This document shows, piece by piece, positions 42,396 to 53,195 of a stretch of 64,000 bases of DNA. The translations under genes were made by a program, and so were the position numbers. Position 1 is the first letter of the stretch; every line of letters begins with the position of its first letter. Origin of the DNA: Ottowia sp. (GTDB lineage Bacteria; Pseudomonadota; Gammaproteobacteria; Burkholderiales; Burkholderiaceae_C). Under the pieces are notes generated by a model. It saw nothing but the letters and a program-made list of their open reading frames with translations, made no database searches and had not been told where the DNA came from. Location: contig NZ_JADJCO010000003.1 of the NCBI RefSeq assembly GCF_016703145.1, forward strand, positions 558,001 through 622,000, written 5' to 3'.

Positions 42396-42420
42396 CCTTT
42401 TTCAGGAGCTGTCAGCGCAA
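42396..42420 (+). repeat. Dispersed ATAGC/GCGC-type repeat between dnaN and gyrB
   Basis: TCCTTTTTCAGGAGCTGTCA then GCGCA. It has the AGCTGTCAGCGC arm of the family with the ATAGC part replaced by GGAGC. It lies 8 bp after the dnaN stop. Confidence 0.5.
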
Positions 42421-42422
42421 CA

Positions 42423-42446
42423 AACCCGCCAGCCCTGGCGGGTTTT
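42423..42446 (+). terminator. Hairpin with T-run between dnaN and gyrB
   Basis: AACCCGCCAG and CTGGCGGGTT form a ten-pair stem around a CC loop, followed by TTTT. It looks like an intrinsic terminator or attenuator separating dnaN from gyrB, 28 bp before the gyrB start. Confidence 0.75.
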
Positions 42447-42473
42447 GGCCTTCAAAAGAGCGAAAGAGAAGTG

Positions 42474-45065
<2,592 letters not shown>

Positions 45066-45069
45066 GGGC

Positions 45070-45117
45070 TGTAGAGCGAGGCATAAGACGCGAAACGGCG
45101 AACCATAAGTTGCGAAA
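45070..45117 (+). repeat. Left end of element X: terminal repeat with two 15-bp motifs
   Basis: The end starts TGTAGAGCGAGG at 45070, directly after the 5-bp flank AGGGC (45065-45069), which overlaps the last base of the gyrB stop. Motif copies are at 45081-45095 (GCATAAGACGCGAAA) and 45103-45117 (CCATAAGTTGCGAAA), exactly 22 bp apart. The left end of element Y at 55228-55275 has the same sequence and spacing. Confidence 0.85.
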
Positions 45118-45171
45118 ACTATGAACACCTTTTTGTCGATAGCACGTCCTTTGACGGGTAAGGCCTGAGGG

Positions 45172-45954
45172 ATGGTCATGGCGCGCCCCCTCCGTAAGCA
45201 CAAGCTCGACGGCACGCCTTACTTCAGACGAGACAAGGTAGAGACCGAGATTCAAGCCCTCGCTGGAATCAGTGCCGCAGAACTGGAGCGTCGTGCTGAC
45301 CTATGGCAGGTCAGCGACCCCGGATACGTCTCCCCCGAAGCGCTGCTGTACTTCGTGCGCAACGCGGCCTCCGGCGCCCACCGCGAGAAACTGACCGAGA
45401 AGCTTCTACTCCGTGTGGCCCGCCGAGTTCCCTCAGTCGCCAACGCCGACGGCAAAACGGTCTCGATGACCAGGATGAACATCCGCGAGGCCGTCCGCGA
45501 CCACTTCGTTGACCTGCTGCTCAGCGACCGGAACCAATACGACGACCGCCTCGACTACTACGAGGTCAACTTCAACAGCGCGGTCGCGGCGGATCGTCGG
45601 GATGCGAACGACCGACACTGGAAGCAGGAGAACCGGACTGCTGAAATTGAGACCGAGGATGGCGAGGTCTCCGCCCAGGTCGAATCAGCCGTCGGACACA
45701 ACAACCCGTTCGACGCCGACGAACTCGACAAAAAAGATTACCGGCTCCTCCTTGACGAGGCGATTGACAGCCTACCTGAGTTCCAACGGAGGATCGTCGT
45801 TATGTGGCGCCAAGACATTCCCATTGAGTCCAACGACCCCTCGGTCGAGTCAATTAGCAAAGTCCTGGGGAAATCGGAGAAGACCGTCCGCACGCATCGC
45901 GACAAGGCCTTTGCGTCCCTGAAGCTGCGCCTTGAGCGCAAGGGGAAGAAGTGA
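45172..45954 (+). CDS. Sigma-70-like protein (region 4-type HTH)
   Basis: 260 residues. The C-terminal 75 residues (LDEAIDSLPEFQRRIVVMWRQ, then VESISKVLGKSEKTVRTHRDKAFASLKLRL) have the sigma region 4 pattern, with a helix-turn-helix at LGKSEKTVRTH. The rest is acidic with an NHD-type internal segment but no clear region 2. It could be an alternative sigma factor or a sigma-like regulator. It is the first gene of a three-gene string in element X: its stop overlaps the next start, and the ImmA-UvrD fusion follows. Start ATG 45172; ATG 45178 is also possible. Confidence 0.65.
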   Translation: MVMARPLRKHKLDGTPYFRRDKVETEIQALAGISAAELERRADLWQVSDPGYVSPEALLYFVRNAASGAHREKLTEKLLLRVARRVPSVANADGKTVSMTRMNIREAVRDHFVDLLLSDRNQYDDRLDYYEVNFNSAVAADRRDANDRHWKQENRTAEIETEDGEVSAQVESAVGHNNPFDADELDKKDYRLLLDEAIDSLPEFQRRIVVMWRQDIPIESNDPSVESISKVLGKSEKTVRTHRDKAFASLKLRLERKGKK

Positions 45955-46520
45955 TGGCTAAGCAACCACAAATCACCGCAGATGATGTCCTGAGAGCGCT
46001 CGCCATGGACTTCGAGCCAGGAACCAGTGTTCTGCAGCGATACCTCACCCAGTACCCTGAGCATTCCTTGGCCCTGATAGACCTGTCCATGGAGTTGACA
46101 CGGGAGTTCGACGATGATGCCCCGCCCGGCGCCGCTGAGTTCGACCTTGCCGCCGCGGGTATGGCGCGCCTCCGGGAGAACACGGCAACTCTTCAGTCTC
46201 TGCAAGCTGCCCCAGCAAAGGCGTTTGCCGACGCCATCAAAGTGCTGTCCTTGCCTATGCAGGTCGGCCTTGCGTTCCGAGAGCGTCGGATAGAGGTCGC
46301 AACCTTGCCCCGGCGCGTTCTGGCGAAAATGGCTGAGGCGCTGCAGACATCGACCGAAACACTGCTCTCGTACCTCGCTCTTCCTCCCGAGGCTCCCCTA
46401 GCTCGTGCAAGGAAGTCGACCGTCAAGCCAGCAGTTCCTGAGAAAGTGTCGTTCGAGAGGGTATTGCAAGACGCTGGCGTCGACGAACAGAGCATTTCGA
46501 ACCTACTCCTTGAGGAGTAG
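45954..46520 (+). CDS. Unknown protein of the sigma/ImmA-UvrD string
   Basis: 188 residues from ATG 45954, which overlaps the sigma-like stop by one base. The protein is mostly helical and acidic, with ITADDVLRALAMDFEPGTSVLQRYL at the start and FADAIKVLSLPMQVGLAFRERRIEVATLPRRVLAKMAEAL in the middle, the latter resembling a HigA/XRE-associated helical segment. It ends ISNLLLEE. No domain is recognised. Tight spacing (2 bp) to the ImmA-UvrD gene suggests that its product works with it, perhaps as a regulator cleaved by the metallopeptidase; that is inference. Confidence 0.6.
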   Translation: MAKQPQITADDVLRALAMDFEPGTSVLQRYLTQYPEHSLALIDLSMELTREFDDDAPPGAAEFDLAAAGMARLRENTATLQSLQAAPAKAFADAIKVLSLPMQVGLAFRERRIEVATLPRRVLAKMAEALQTSTETLLSYLALPPEAPLARARKSTVKPAVPEKVSFERVLQDAGVDEQSISNLLLEE

Positions 46521-46522
46521 TC

Positions 46523-49408
46523 ATGGACCCGATAGAGCTTGCTCGGCAGCGCGCTCGGCGACTGCACGATGAGGCCGTCCAGCGCGGGCGCAACCCATGG
46601 TCCCCGTACGAGTTCGCTGTTGGCATAGCGAACGACCTCGGGATCGCCGTCGAGACCTGCGCTCCCGGTGCCGCGCTGCTCGATGGCGGCCGAGCCTCCT
46701 TTGACCCGGACCTTCCTCTCATCATCCATGAGACCGAAGGTTCACATTTCGACCAAGCATTCCTGGTTGCGCACGAAATCGGGCACGCCGAACTGGGCGA
46801 TGGAGAAGAGACGTCTGGACCAGCGACCCACATCGACCCGGCCCGCACCTCGGAAGCCGCTCCCGTCGGGATGGACCGGGTCGTCGATTACAGCCGCCGA
46901 CAGCGTCGAGAAGTCCAAATGGACCTCTTTGCCAGAGAGCTTCTCCTACCGAGGCCTCGGATCGTCGACCTGCATGTGGCTCAGGGCCAAACCTGTTCTG
47001 ACATTGCAGGACGGCTAGGTGCTCCATTCGAAGTCGTTGCGCAGCAGATGCTCGATGCGCTGCTCCTGCCAGCCATTCCGGTCGTCGCTGAGGCCGACTC
47101 CGTTGGAATTCCTCTTAACGACAAGCAGCGGGACGCGGCGCAGCATCGTGGCGCGGCATTCCTACTTCAGGCCGGGCCTGGAACTGGGAAGACCCGCACG
47201 CTCGTTGCACGCGTTGAAAGCTTGATGGATGAAGGCGTTGACCCACGGCGCATCCTTCTCCTGACCTTCTCGAACAAGGCCGCTGGAGAGATGACCGAGC
47301 GGATCGCGTTGAAACGGCCGAAGGACGCCGCAGCACTCTGCATCGGAACCTTCCATAGCTTCGGCCTGGACATCCTGCGGCGATTCAATGACCGGTGCGG
47401 CCTCCCGGCCGATCCCCGCCTGATGGATCGAACCGAGGCCGTGGAGCTTCTTGAGAACGAGTTCCCTCGGCTCGGCCTGAACCATTACCGCAACCTCTAC
47501 GATCCATCGCAAACCGCTGCTGAAATCTTGACCGCGGTGTCACGCGCAAAGGATGAGGTTGTTGATGCCGCGGGGTATCAGGTGCTGGCCACAGCTATGC
47601 GTATGGCAGCGACCGACCCGGGCGCGGTGGAAGCAGCAGAGAAGGCAGCGGAGGTCGCCAAGGTCTACGCGCGTTACGAGGAGCTGAAGGCAGTCTCCCG
47701 GTGTGTGGACTTCGGTGATCTAGTCATGCGCCCGGTGCTGCTGCTGGAGAGCGATGAGGCAATTCGAGCTCAGCTTCAGAGCGACTATGACCACATCCTG
47801 GTTGACGAGTACCAGGACGTGAACCGCAGCAGCGTGCGGCTCCTGGCGGCGCTGAAGCCATCGGGCGTCAACCTGTGGGTGGTGGGAGACGCCAAGCAAT
47901 CCATTTACCGGTTCCGCGGTGCCTCGTCGTTCAACATGTCCCGCTTCGGACGCGAGGATTTCCCTGGCGCGGTACGCGACAGCCTGGAGGTCAACTACCG
48001 CTCCACCAAGGAAGTGGTCCATGCCTTTTCGACTTTTGCCACTGGCATGTCTGCAGCGGATGGCGAGAAGGCGCTCGAAGCGGATCGAGGCCCTGGTGGC
48101 AAGCTACCTGAGGTCATCACGGTGGGCATCACGCCTTTGCTCACGGCGGCTATCGCTGATGGCATTGAAGAGCTCCGCGCAGAAGGATACCGGTATCGCG
48201 ACCAGGCCGTCCTATGCCGCGGGAATGACCGGCTGTCTGATGTCGGACGGGAACTCGAGCGCGCAGGCATTCCGGTGCTCTTCCTGGGCAGCCTGTTTGA
48301 GCGGCCGGAGGTGAAGGACCTCGTTGCCGTGCTGACGCTCCTCGTTGACCGGCGCGCGATGGGGCTGATCCGGACCGCTTGCTGGCCGGAATTCACGATG
48401 AGTTTGGAGGACGCAGTTCGCGTCTTTGAGCATCTGCGAGGCACCAACGCGGAGCCGGGTGCTTGGCGACTGGGCGCCCCCGCTGAGGTGACGGCTGCGG
48501 GGCAAGCGGCACTGTCCTCCCTCCATGCGGCCCTTGCTGGCTTCGATGCGATGTCGCAGCCTTGGACCGTGCTGGCGACTCTTCTGTTGGATCGGACCAG
48601 GCAGGCAGCACGCATCTCTGCTTCGACCAACGTGCCGGAGCAGGCCCAGGGCATTGCGATCTGGCAGTTCATGAACTTCGTTCGGGTTCAGCCAAGCGGC
48701 CAGGGCCTCCCGATCCAGCGGCTTTCCGACCGCGTGAGGAGGCTGCTGCGCCTCAGAGACGACAGAGACCTGAGGCAACTGCCTGCGGCAACGCAGGGTA
48801 TCGACGCAGTCCGCCTGATGACGATCCACGGCTCGAAGGGGCTGGAGTTTCCAGCGGTCCACATTGCCGGCGTCAACAAGGACTCGATCCCAGGGTCACT
48901 TCGGACATCGAAATGCCCGCCACCGGCGGGCATGGTCGCCGGTGGGCAAGGAAGCGCCGAGGAAGTTGCAAGGGCGGCCCACAACGAAGAGCAGGAGTGC
49001 CTGTTCTACGTCGCGATGTCCCGCGCCCGAAATCGTCTGGCGTTCTACGGGGCCACCGCTGCGGCGAACGGTCGAGCTAGGCCGCTGTCGCCGTTCCTAG
49101 ATCGAATCGGACCAGTCAATCAGCGGCCCGTGACGCCGACTACCGTCATGCCTCCGGCTCCCGACGAAGCGCTCATTCCAGTCGTCTTCTCTGGCACACC
49201 ACGCTTCAGTTCAGATGCGGTCGGGCTCTACGAGTCCTGCGCTCGACGGTTTTTGTACACGCACCTGCTTCAGGTGGGTGGTCGGCGCCGGATGAGCTCG
49301 TTCATGCAGATGCATGAGGCCATCCCGGGATGCCAGCCAGCGGGCCGCGGCTTGCGCCATTCCGTCGAGGGTGTGCCGCGATCCGGAAACGCGCCCGAAC
49401 TGGGGTAG
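46523..49408 (+). CDS. ImmA/IrrE metallopeptidase fused to a UvrD/Rep-type helicase, 3'-truncated
   Basis: 961 residues. The N-terminal ImmA/IrrE domain has AFLVAHEIGHAELGDGEE (HExxH near residue 85). A UvrD-type SF1A helicase follows: QAGPGTGKTRTLVARV (Walker A near residue 220), LLLTFSNKAAGEM, IGTFHSFG, VDEYQDVNRSS (Walker B), VVGDAKQSIYRFRGA, VNYRSTKEV, LMTIHGSKGLEFPAV and FYVAMSRARNRL. A PD-(D/E)XK-type tail begins SSDAVGLYESCARRFLYTHLL and is cut off near residue 930; the last 25 residues are frame noise. The fusion could couple damage or phage sensing to peptidase action. A deletion near 49320 joined it to an antisense gene. Confidence 0.85.
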   Translation: MDPIELARQRARRLHDEAVQRGRNPWSPYEFAVGIANDLGIAVETCAPGAALLDGGRASFDPDLPLIIHETEGSHFDQAFLVAHEIGHAELGDGEETSGPATHIDPARTSEAAPVGMDRVVDYSRRQRREVQMDLFARELLLPRPRIVDLHVAQGQTCSDIAGRLGAPFEVVAQQMLDALLLPAIPVVAEADSVGIPLNDKQRDAAQHRGAAFLLQAGPGTGKTRTLVARVESLMDEGVDPRRILLLTFSNKAAGEMTERIALKRPKDAAALCIGTFHSFGLDILRRFNDRCGLPADPRLMDRTEAVELLENEFPRLGLNHYRNLYDPSQTAAEILTAVSRAKDEVVDAAGYQVLATAMRMAATDPGAVEAAEKAAEVAKVYARYEELKAVSRCVDFGDLVMRPVLLLESDEAIRAQLQSDYDHILVDEYQDVNRSSVRLLAALKPSGVNLWVVGDAKQSIYRFRGASSFNMSRFGREDFPGAVRDSLEVNYRSTKEVVHAFSTFATGMSAADGEKALEADRGPGGKLPEVITVGITPLLTAAIADGIEELRAEGYRYRDQAVLCRGNDRLSDVGRELERAGIPVLFLGSLFERPEVKDLVAVLTLLVDRRAMGLIRTACWPEFTMSLEDAVRVFEHLRGTNAEPGAWRLGAPAEVTAAGQAALSSLHAALAGFDAMSQPWTVLATLLLDRTRQAARISASTNVPEQAQGIAIWQFMNFVRVQPSGQGLPIQRLSDRVRRLLRLRDDRDLRQLPAATQGIDAVRLMTIHGSKGLEFPAVHIAGVNKDSIPGSLRTSKCPPPAGMVAGGQGSAEEVARAAHNEEQECLFYVAMSRARNRLAFYGATAAANGRARPLSPFLDRIGPVNQRPVTPTTVMPPAPDEALIPVVFSGTPRFSSDAVGLYESCARRFLYTHLLQVGGRRRMSSFMQMHEAIPGCQPAGRGLRHSVEGVPRSGNAPELG

Positions 49409-49573
49409 TACCTCTTGCTGCAGGAAACGGTTGCGTCGATGCCCCCTGAGAACGGAGGCCACCCCGTGTTCGTCCAGCTCCGCGTAGAACTCGCACGAAT
49501 CTCCGACGATGCCAATGCTCAGGAGTTCGCCATCGTCTGCGGCCTTGCGGAATTCGGTGTCGAGGAAGAGCAT
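49330..49573 (-). pseudogene. DnaQ-like 3'-5' exonuclease fragment
   Basis: From ATG 49573: MLFLDTEFRKAADDGELLSIGIVGDSCEFYAEL, with the Asp-x-Glu (DTE) of the DEDD exonuclease superfamily, then QQEVLPQFGR and HTLDGMAQAAARWLA. The later DEDD motifs are missing because the frame runs into the antisense of the truncated helicase near 49330. The two genes converge at this junction, so one deletion removed both 3' ends. The end coordinate is approximate. Confidence 0.6.
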
Positions 49574-49700
49574 CTCAGGTGCGTGTGGCAGGGCGGGTGC
49601 CGGTCGTGGCAGTCTCATCAAGGCGGCGTGCGCGAGGGCCCCAACTTTCCCGGTATAGGGCGGCACGCAATGGGCCGCGTTCACCGCCATGGCCATGACA

Positions 49701-50231
49701 TCACGGGCAAGGCGTTGTCAGGGCCTTGTGGATGAAGGGTAGGTGCCCGCGGTGGAGCCCGACACCCACACGGCAAAGCAGCACCCGACCCGCCCTGTCG
49801 TGGGCTGACCCGACGAGGCTCGCGCCGCTGGCCTCATCGTCGAGGACACAGTACGGTTCGTCGCGATGGTGTTCCGCAAGCCAGGCGTCGATGACTTCCA
49901 CCCTGATGGCCGCCGGACCTCGCGGTGCGCTCCAGGCGTCGTGAAGCGACAGGGCAACCTGCTCATAGCCCGCCAGGCGCAGAAGTCTCTCGAAGGCGGC
50001 GCGGGACGTGAACCGCACCCAATGGGACGTGACGACGATCTTGGCAGGCAACGCTTGCAGCAACTCCGTAAGCGCCTGCCCCGCCGGTGGGTGGATCAGC
50101 TGTCGGCAAACATCCGGCGCCAATTCATGGACGCGGCGCTTGTCGAATGCCGAAGTCCGGCTCAGGACGACGACATCATCCATATCCAGGAAGATGATGG
50201 GGCATGACTGTTGGGTCTCCGGATCAATCAC
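49701..50231 (-). CDS. HAD-superfamily protein
   Basis: 176 residues. HAD motifs: IIFLDMDDVVVLS (motif I, Asp-x-Asp near residue 17), KIVVTSHWV (motif II, near residue 65) and YCVLDDEASG (motif IV, near residue 127). It resembles small HAD proteins associated with nucleic-acid repair and could be a phosphatase on RNA or nucleotide ends. The GTG start at 50231 overlaps the stop of the upstream gene by 8 bp, so both are translated from one message. Confidence 0.7.
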   Translation of the reverse strand: MIDPETQQSCPIIFLDMDDVVVLSRTSAFDKRRVHELAPDVCRQLIHPPAGQALTELLQALPAKIVVTSHWVRFTSRAAFERLLRLAGYEQVALSLHDAWSAPRGPAAIRVEVIDAWLAEHHRDEPYCVLDDEASGASLVGSAHDRAGRVLLCRVGVGLHRGHLPFIHKALTTPCP

Positions 50232-50715
50232 GTAGCCCCCCAGGATTGAGCATGATTCTTTGGAGCTGTTCGTTTACCCGGTCCAGGCCACCTGGCTCGA
50301 GAACGATGTCGATTGGCAAACCGCCCAATCCGACGGCAGGTTGAATCAGCCAGCCGGCGAGCCAGGCGGCCGACTCGCCCGCGCCGCAGGTGCTTACGGT
50401 AGCCTGTAGGCGCGCGAAGGCCGGCGTCCGCGCGAACTCCTCCAGCCGATCCAGGAGCGCGCGATGACCGGAAACGAATGCGCCAACGCCATCACCTGAC
50501 GGCTGTTGACGCGGGGTGTCTTCAACGCCTGCCCGCTCCTGGAGCGCCAGCAGTGCGCGGTCGACGACGGTCTCAACGGGACCGACGACCCTGGCCTGGC
50601 TTAGCGCGGGACTCAGCGTGACCTCGGCCCGTAGTGCAAAGGCCAATCGGCACCATGCCGTCAAAGGGACACTCCCCGAACCCTTCAGTGCCGCAGCAAC
50701 CAGCTCGATCTTCAC
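50224..50715 (-). CDS. Unknown protein of element X
   Basis: 163 residues. Helical and Ala/Leu-rich: MKIELVAAALKGSGSVPLTAWCRLAFALRAEV at the start, LVSGHRALLDRLEEFARTPAFARLQATV in the middle, and WLIQPAVGLGGLPIDIVLEPGGLDRV near the end. No domain or membrane segment is recognised. Codon usage matches the neighbouring genes and it overlaps the HAD gene, supporting a real two-gene unit. Confidence 0.5.
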   Translation of the reverse strand: MKIELVAAALKGSGSVPLTAWCRLAFALRAEVTLSPALSQARVVGPVETVVDRALLALQERAGVEDTPRQQPSGDGVGAFVSGHRALLDRLEEFARTPAFARLQATVSTCGAGESAAWLAGWLIQPAVGLGGLPIDIVLEPGGLDRVNEQLQRIMLNPGGLRD

Positions 50716-50798
50716 GTTCGCCTGCCGGGATAGCTTTCACTCGGAGATGCCTCGTTCGTCGAGCAGACGCTTCAGGGCTTGTCCCAACTCGACTTCGT

Positions 50799-51806
50799 TC
50801 ATGGCATACCTCCAGCGGTTGCGGCGCCATCAGGTTCTGCCGGGGGGCGTCCCCGCACTCCACGCGCCCGAAGCGTTCCGAGGTTGGCCGCCTTGAATGC
50901 CATGGCTGCAACGTCTGAGAGCCGGACCAACGCACCTCGCTGCCAGCCAACCGCATTGGTTCTGCCGGAGATGACGCCGATGGGCGTCAACTGCTTCGTC
51001 AGATTCCAGGCGCGCTGCCCGACGAGCTTGGCCAGGTCGTTGACCGGCATGTAGGTGCGGGTGAACTCCAGGAGCTGGGCCGGCATCACGACGCGGCACG
51101 GCTGGCCGCGCAACATGATGGAATAGGACTTCAGCAGCCCCTGCTCGATCCAGTGGTCGATGCTCTCGTGCTTCCAGCCCGTCAGCTTGGCCAATTGGTT
51201 CACCGACAGCCCGGCCTCCAGCAGCGGAGTGCCAAAGAACCGCCGCACGTCGGACAGCAGGTACTGCAGTGCACCCACCGTGGCGGCAGGCTCCTGCGCC
51301 TGGACTTCACCGATCTGGATGGCACGCATCAGCGTCTGGATGGCCGTGTTGTCACCCAGGCGCCGGCTGGTCAGGTCCCGGAAGGCGATGCGTTCGCCGG
51401 CGGCCGCGGATGCAGCAACGTTCGCCAGCAGCTTCGCCTGCACCTGCTCCACCGCGCTGACGCGGATCGGACCGCCCTTGAGCACGTCCTTCACCCAGCC
51501 GTAGTCCGCCTCGACCAGGCCGGCGTCCGCCATGTTGGCCAGCACCTTCGGCGGCACGTCCAGTGCCTTGCTGGCCGCGGCCTCCGTCATCCATCCCTGC
51601 CGCACGGCGACGATGCGGTCCAGATCGGTGCGCAGCACCTCGTACATTTTGCCCTTGGTGCCGAGCCGGCGCGTGCGGTACTGGACCTGGCCAGCAGCGA
51701 TGGCGCGGCGCAGCGTGGGCACCGTCATCTGGCCATGGTGGGCTGCGTCACCCAGGCGCACGTAGCGCAGGTCCTCCCAGCTGTCGACGTCCTCGATACC
51801 GACCAC
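50799..51806 (-). CDS. Multi-helix-turn-helix DNA-binding protein, possibly a TniQ/TnsD C-terminal remnant
   Basis: 335 residues containing at least four segments of HTH character: MTVPTLRRAIAAGQVQYR (residues 27-44), WMTEAAASKALDVPPKVLANMADAGLVE (72-99), LSVNQLAKLTGWKHESIDHWIEQGLL (about 203-228) and MPVNDLAKLVGQRAWNLTKQLTPIGV (about 255-280). Such arrays occur in the C-terminal half of TniQ/TnsD target-selection proteins; no TniQ zinc-finger region is seen. The frame is open upstream of the chosen GTG, and 51840-52285 in the adjacent frame may be its displaced N-terminal part. Location inside a Tn7-type element makes a targeting origin attractive, but this is inference. Confidence 0.5.
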   Translation of the reverse strand: MVGIEDVDSWEDLRYVRLGDAAHHGQMTVPTLRRAIAAGQVQYRTRRLGTKGKMYEVLRTDLDRIVAVRQGWMTEAAASKALDVPPKVLANMADAGLVEADYGWVKDVLKGGPIRVSAVEQVQAKLLANVAASAAAGERIAFRDLTSRRLGDNTAIQTLMRAIQIGEVQAQEPAATVGALQYLLSDVRRFFGTPLLEAGLSVNQLAKLTGWKHESIDHWIEQGLLKSYSIMLRGQPCRVVMPAQLLEFTRTYMPVNDLAKLVGQRAWNLTKQLTPIGVISGRTNAVGWQRGALVRLSDVAAMAFKAANLGTLRARGVRGRPPAEPDGAATAGGMP

Positions 51807-51839
51807 GCCATCGAACTCGGTTGTGGCGACCCGAGCGGC

Positions 51840-52285
51840 GGATGACCCAGGGTTGGAAAGCGAGGCGGCAGCGGGTTGTTGGCGCTCCGCTCGACAGCGG
51901 CGTGCCGCCGGGCTTGTGTGGCGGTTTCCTTGGATTTGGCAGCCTTGTTGGCTGGCGCACGTCCGCTTTGGTCTTTACGCCCCTTGCGGCCCTTGGGCGC
52001 CCGCTCCACTGACCGATTCAGCACGTCGCGGCGCAGGGTTTCGGAGGCCACGTCCACGCCTTCCTCAGCCGCCTCGGCCAGCAAGGCTGCGGCCTCTTCG
52101 TAGCTGTACGCCGGGGTGATTTCGGAGGTGCTGTCGTTGATGAGAGGCACCAGGGTGCGCCCATCACCGCCAATGACCTGAGCAAGTCCGGCATCGTCGA
52201 GAAGGCGCAGGCGGCTGGGTTCAGGACAGTCCAGTTCACCGACGGGTACGACGGGACCTGGAAGGTGCGCTTCGAAGCCGTGCAT
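51840..52285 (-). pseudogene. Possible N-terminal fragment in a different frame from the multi-HTH gene
   Basis: From ATG 52285: MHGFEAHLPGPVVPVGELDCPEPSR, LVPLINDSTSEITPAYSYEEAAALLAEAAEEGVDVASETLRRDV, then a Lys/Arg-rich linker. Its HTH-like YSYEEAAALLAEAAEEG segment resembles those of the next gene. The frame overlaps that gene by antiphase reading at 51806, so a frameshift near 51840-51900 could join them. The opposite strand is also open here and the assignment is weak. Confidence 0.35.
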
Positions 52286-52362
52286 GGTGCGTGACTTGAA
52301 CGATGGTCAGGCAGAACTTCCTGCGGTGGGCCGCCTTAAGCCGGAACTGCCGGATCGGTCCG

Positions 52363-52650
52363 TCAAAGCTGGGCTTCGATACGGGCAAAAGCTTGGTCAC
52401 CCCGCTTGTAGTTCGGGCGCGGTCCATGAAAGGCCTGCGGCGCGGCGCTGATGCCATGCATCTCGTGGACATGGAAGAGCTTCCATCCGACGAACTCGCC
52501 GGACTCGCTTCCTCCGCCCACTTGGTAGGCCCGTAGTGCCTTGTGACCTTTGCGGTCGGTGCCATACGTATGGGGTTCAACGGTGCGCCGGAACCCGTCG
52601 TAGGTGAAGTGAAGCAAGCGGCGGGCTTGAATCGCAGCGGCGATGGGCAT
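52363..52650 (-). CDS. Small WYL-like domain protein
   Basis: 95 residues: AIQARRLLHFTYDGFRRTVEPHTYG at the start resembles the beta-hairpin entry of a WYL domain (H-F-x-Y-D-G, R-x-V-E-P-H), followed by RAYQVGG and FHVHEMHGI. WYL domains bind nucleic acid or nucleotide ligands and often regulate defence genes. No HTH is present. It lies 38 bp downstream of the 161-residue gene. Confidence 0.6.
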   Translation of the reverse strand: MPIAAAIQARRLLHFTYDGFRRTVEPHTYGTDRKGHKALRAYQVGGGSESGEFVGWKLFHVHEMHGISAAPQAFHGPRPNYKRGDQAFARIEAQL

Positions 52651-52688
52651 GTGGAGACCTTCTTCTATTCACCGACAGGGCGGGGATT

Positions 52689-53174
52689 TCAGGCGGCTTT
52701 CCGACCTTTGAGCGGCAACTGCAGCTCCTCCACGTCCAGCGTGAAGTTGAGCGGCACCTGGATGGGGTCTTTGCTCTGGTTCTTGCCGTTGTAGACGTCC
52801 ACATCAGTCTTGAGCTGGAAACAGTCGCCGACGATCTGCTGGCGCCGCTGAGAGAACGACCGGACGAAGTGAGAGCGCGGGGCCTTGTCGTCATCCATGT
52901 CCGCCCACAGCGACATGGTGCGCTCGCCCTTCTTGACGCGGACGGCATGCTTGGCACGGTAGCTCTGCCCATCTTCGCTGGTTCGGTATTCCTCGCGGAA
53001 GTATTGCGAGATGTCCGAGGCAATTGCATCGACGACCGTGCGAATGCTCGGCTTGTGAAGGCCATGCTTGTAGGCCCACTCAGCCACCGCGTGAGGATCG
53101 AGCATTCCGTCGCCCCCGACCTCGGATTGGTAGCGCTCGATGTATGCCTTGACCTGATTCCCGTACGCAGACAT
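52689..53174 (-). CDS. Unknown protein upstream of higA
   Basis: 161 residues. ATG 53174 has GGAGG 5 bp upstream; the longer frame (MSLEVH) has none. It begins MSAYGNQVKAYIERYQSEVGGDGMLDPHAVAEWAYKHGLHKPSIRTVVD, which looks like a DNA-binding-type helical N-terminus, and ends in a predicted beta-rich segment (VPLNFTLDVEELQLPLKG). I recall similar proteins encoded next to HigA/ImmA genes. It is separated from higA by 21 bp, so it is probably in the same operon. Function unknown. Confidence 0.55.
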   Translation of the reverse strand: MSAYGNQVKAYIERYQSEVGGDGMLDPHAVAEWAYKHGLHKPSIRTVVDAIASDISQYFREEYRTSEDGQSYRAKHAVRVKKGERTMSLWADMDDDKAPRSHFVRSFSQRRQQIVGDCFQLKTDVDVYNGKNQSKDPIQVPLNFTLDVEELQLPLKGRKAA

Positions 53175-53195
53175 GTGAACCTCCAATGACAACAG

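Noticed and set aside
3931..42420. Dispersed ATAGC repeats considered as CRISPR or uptake-signal sequences
   Set aside because: There is no regular spacing or spacer structure, and copies vary far more than uptake signals. They do not form an array.
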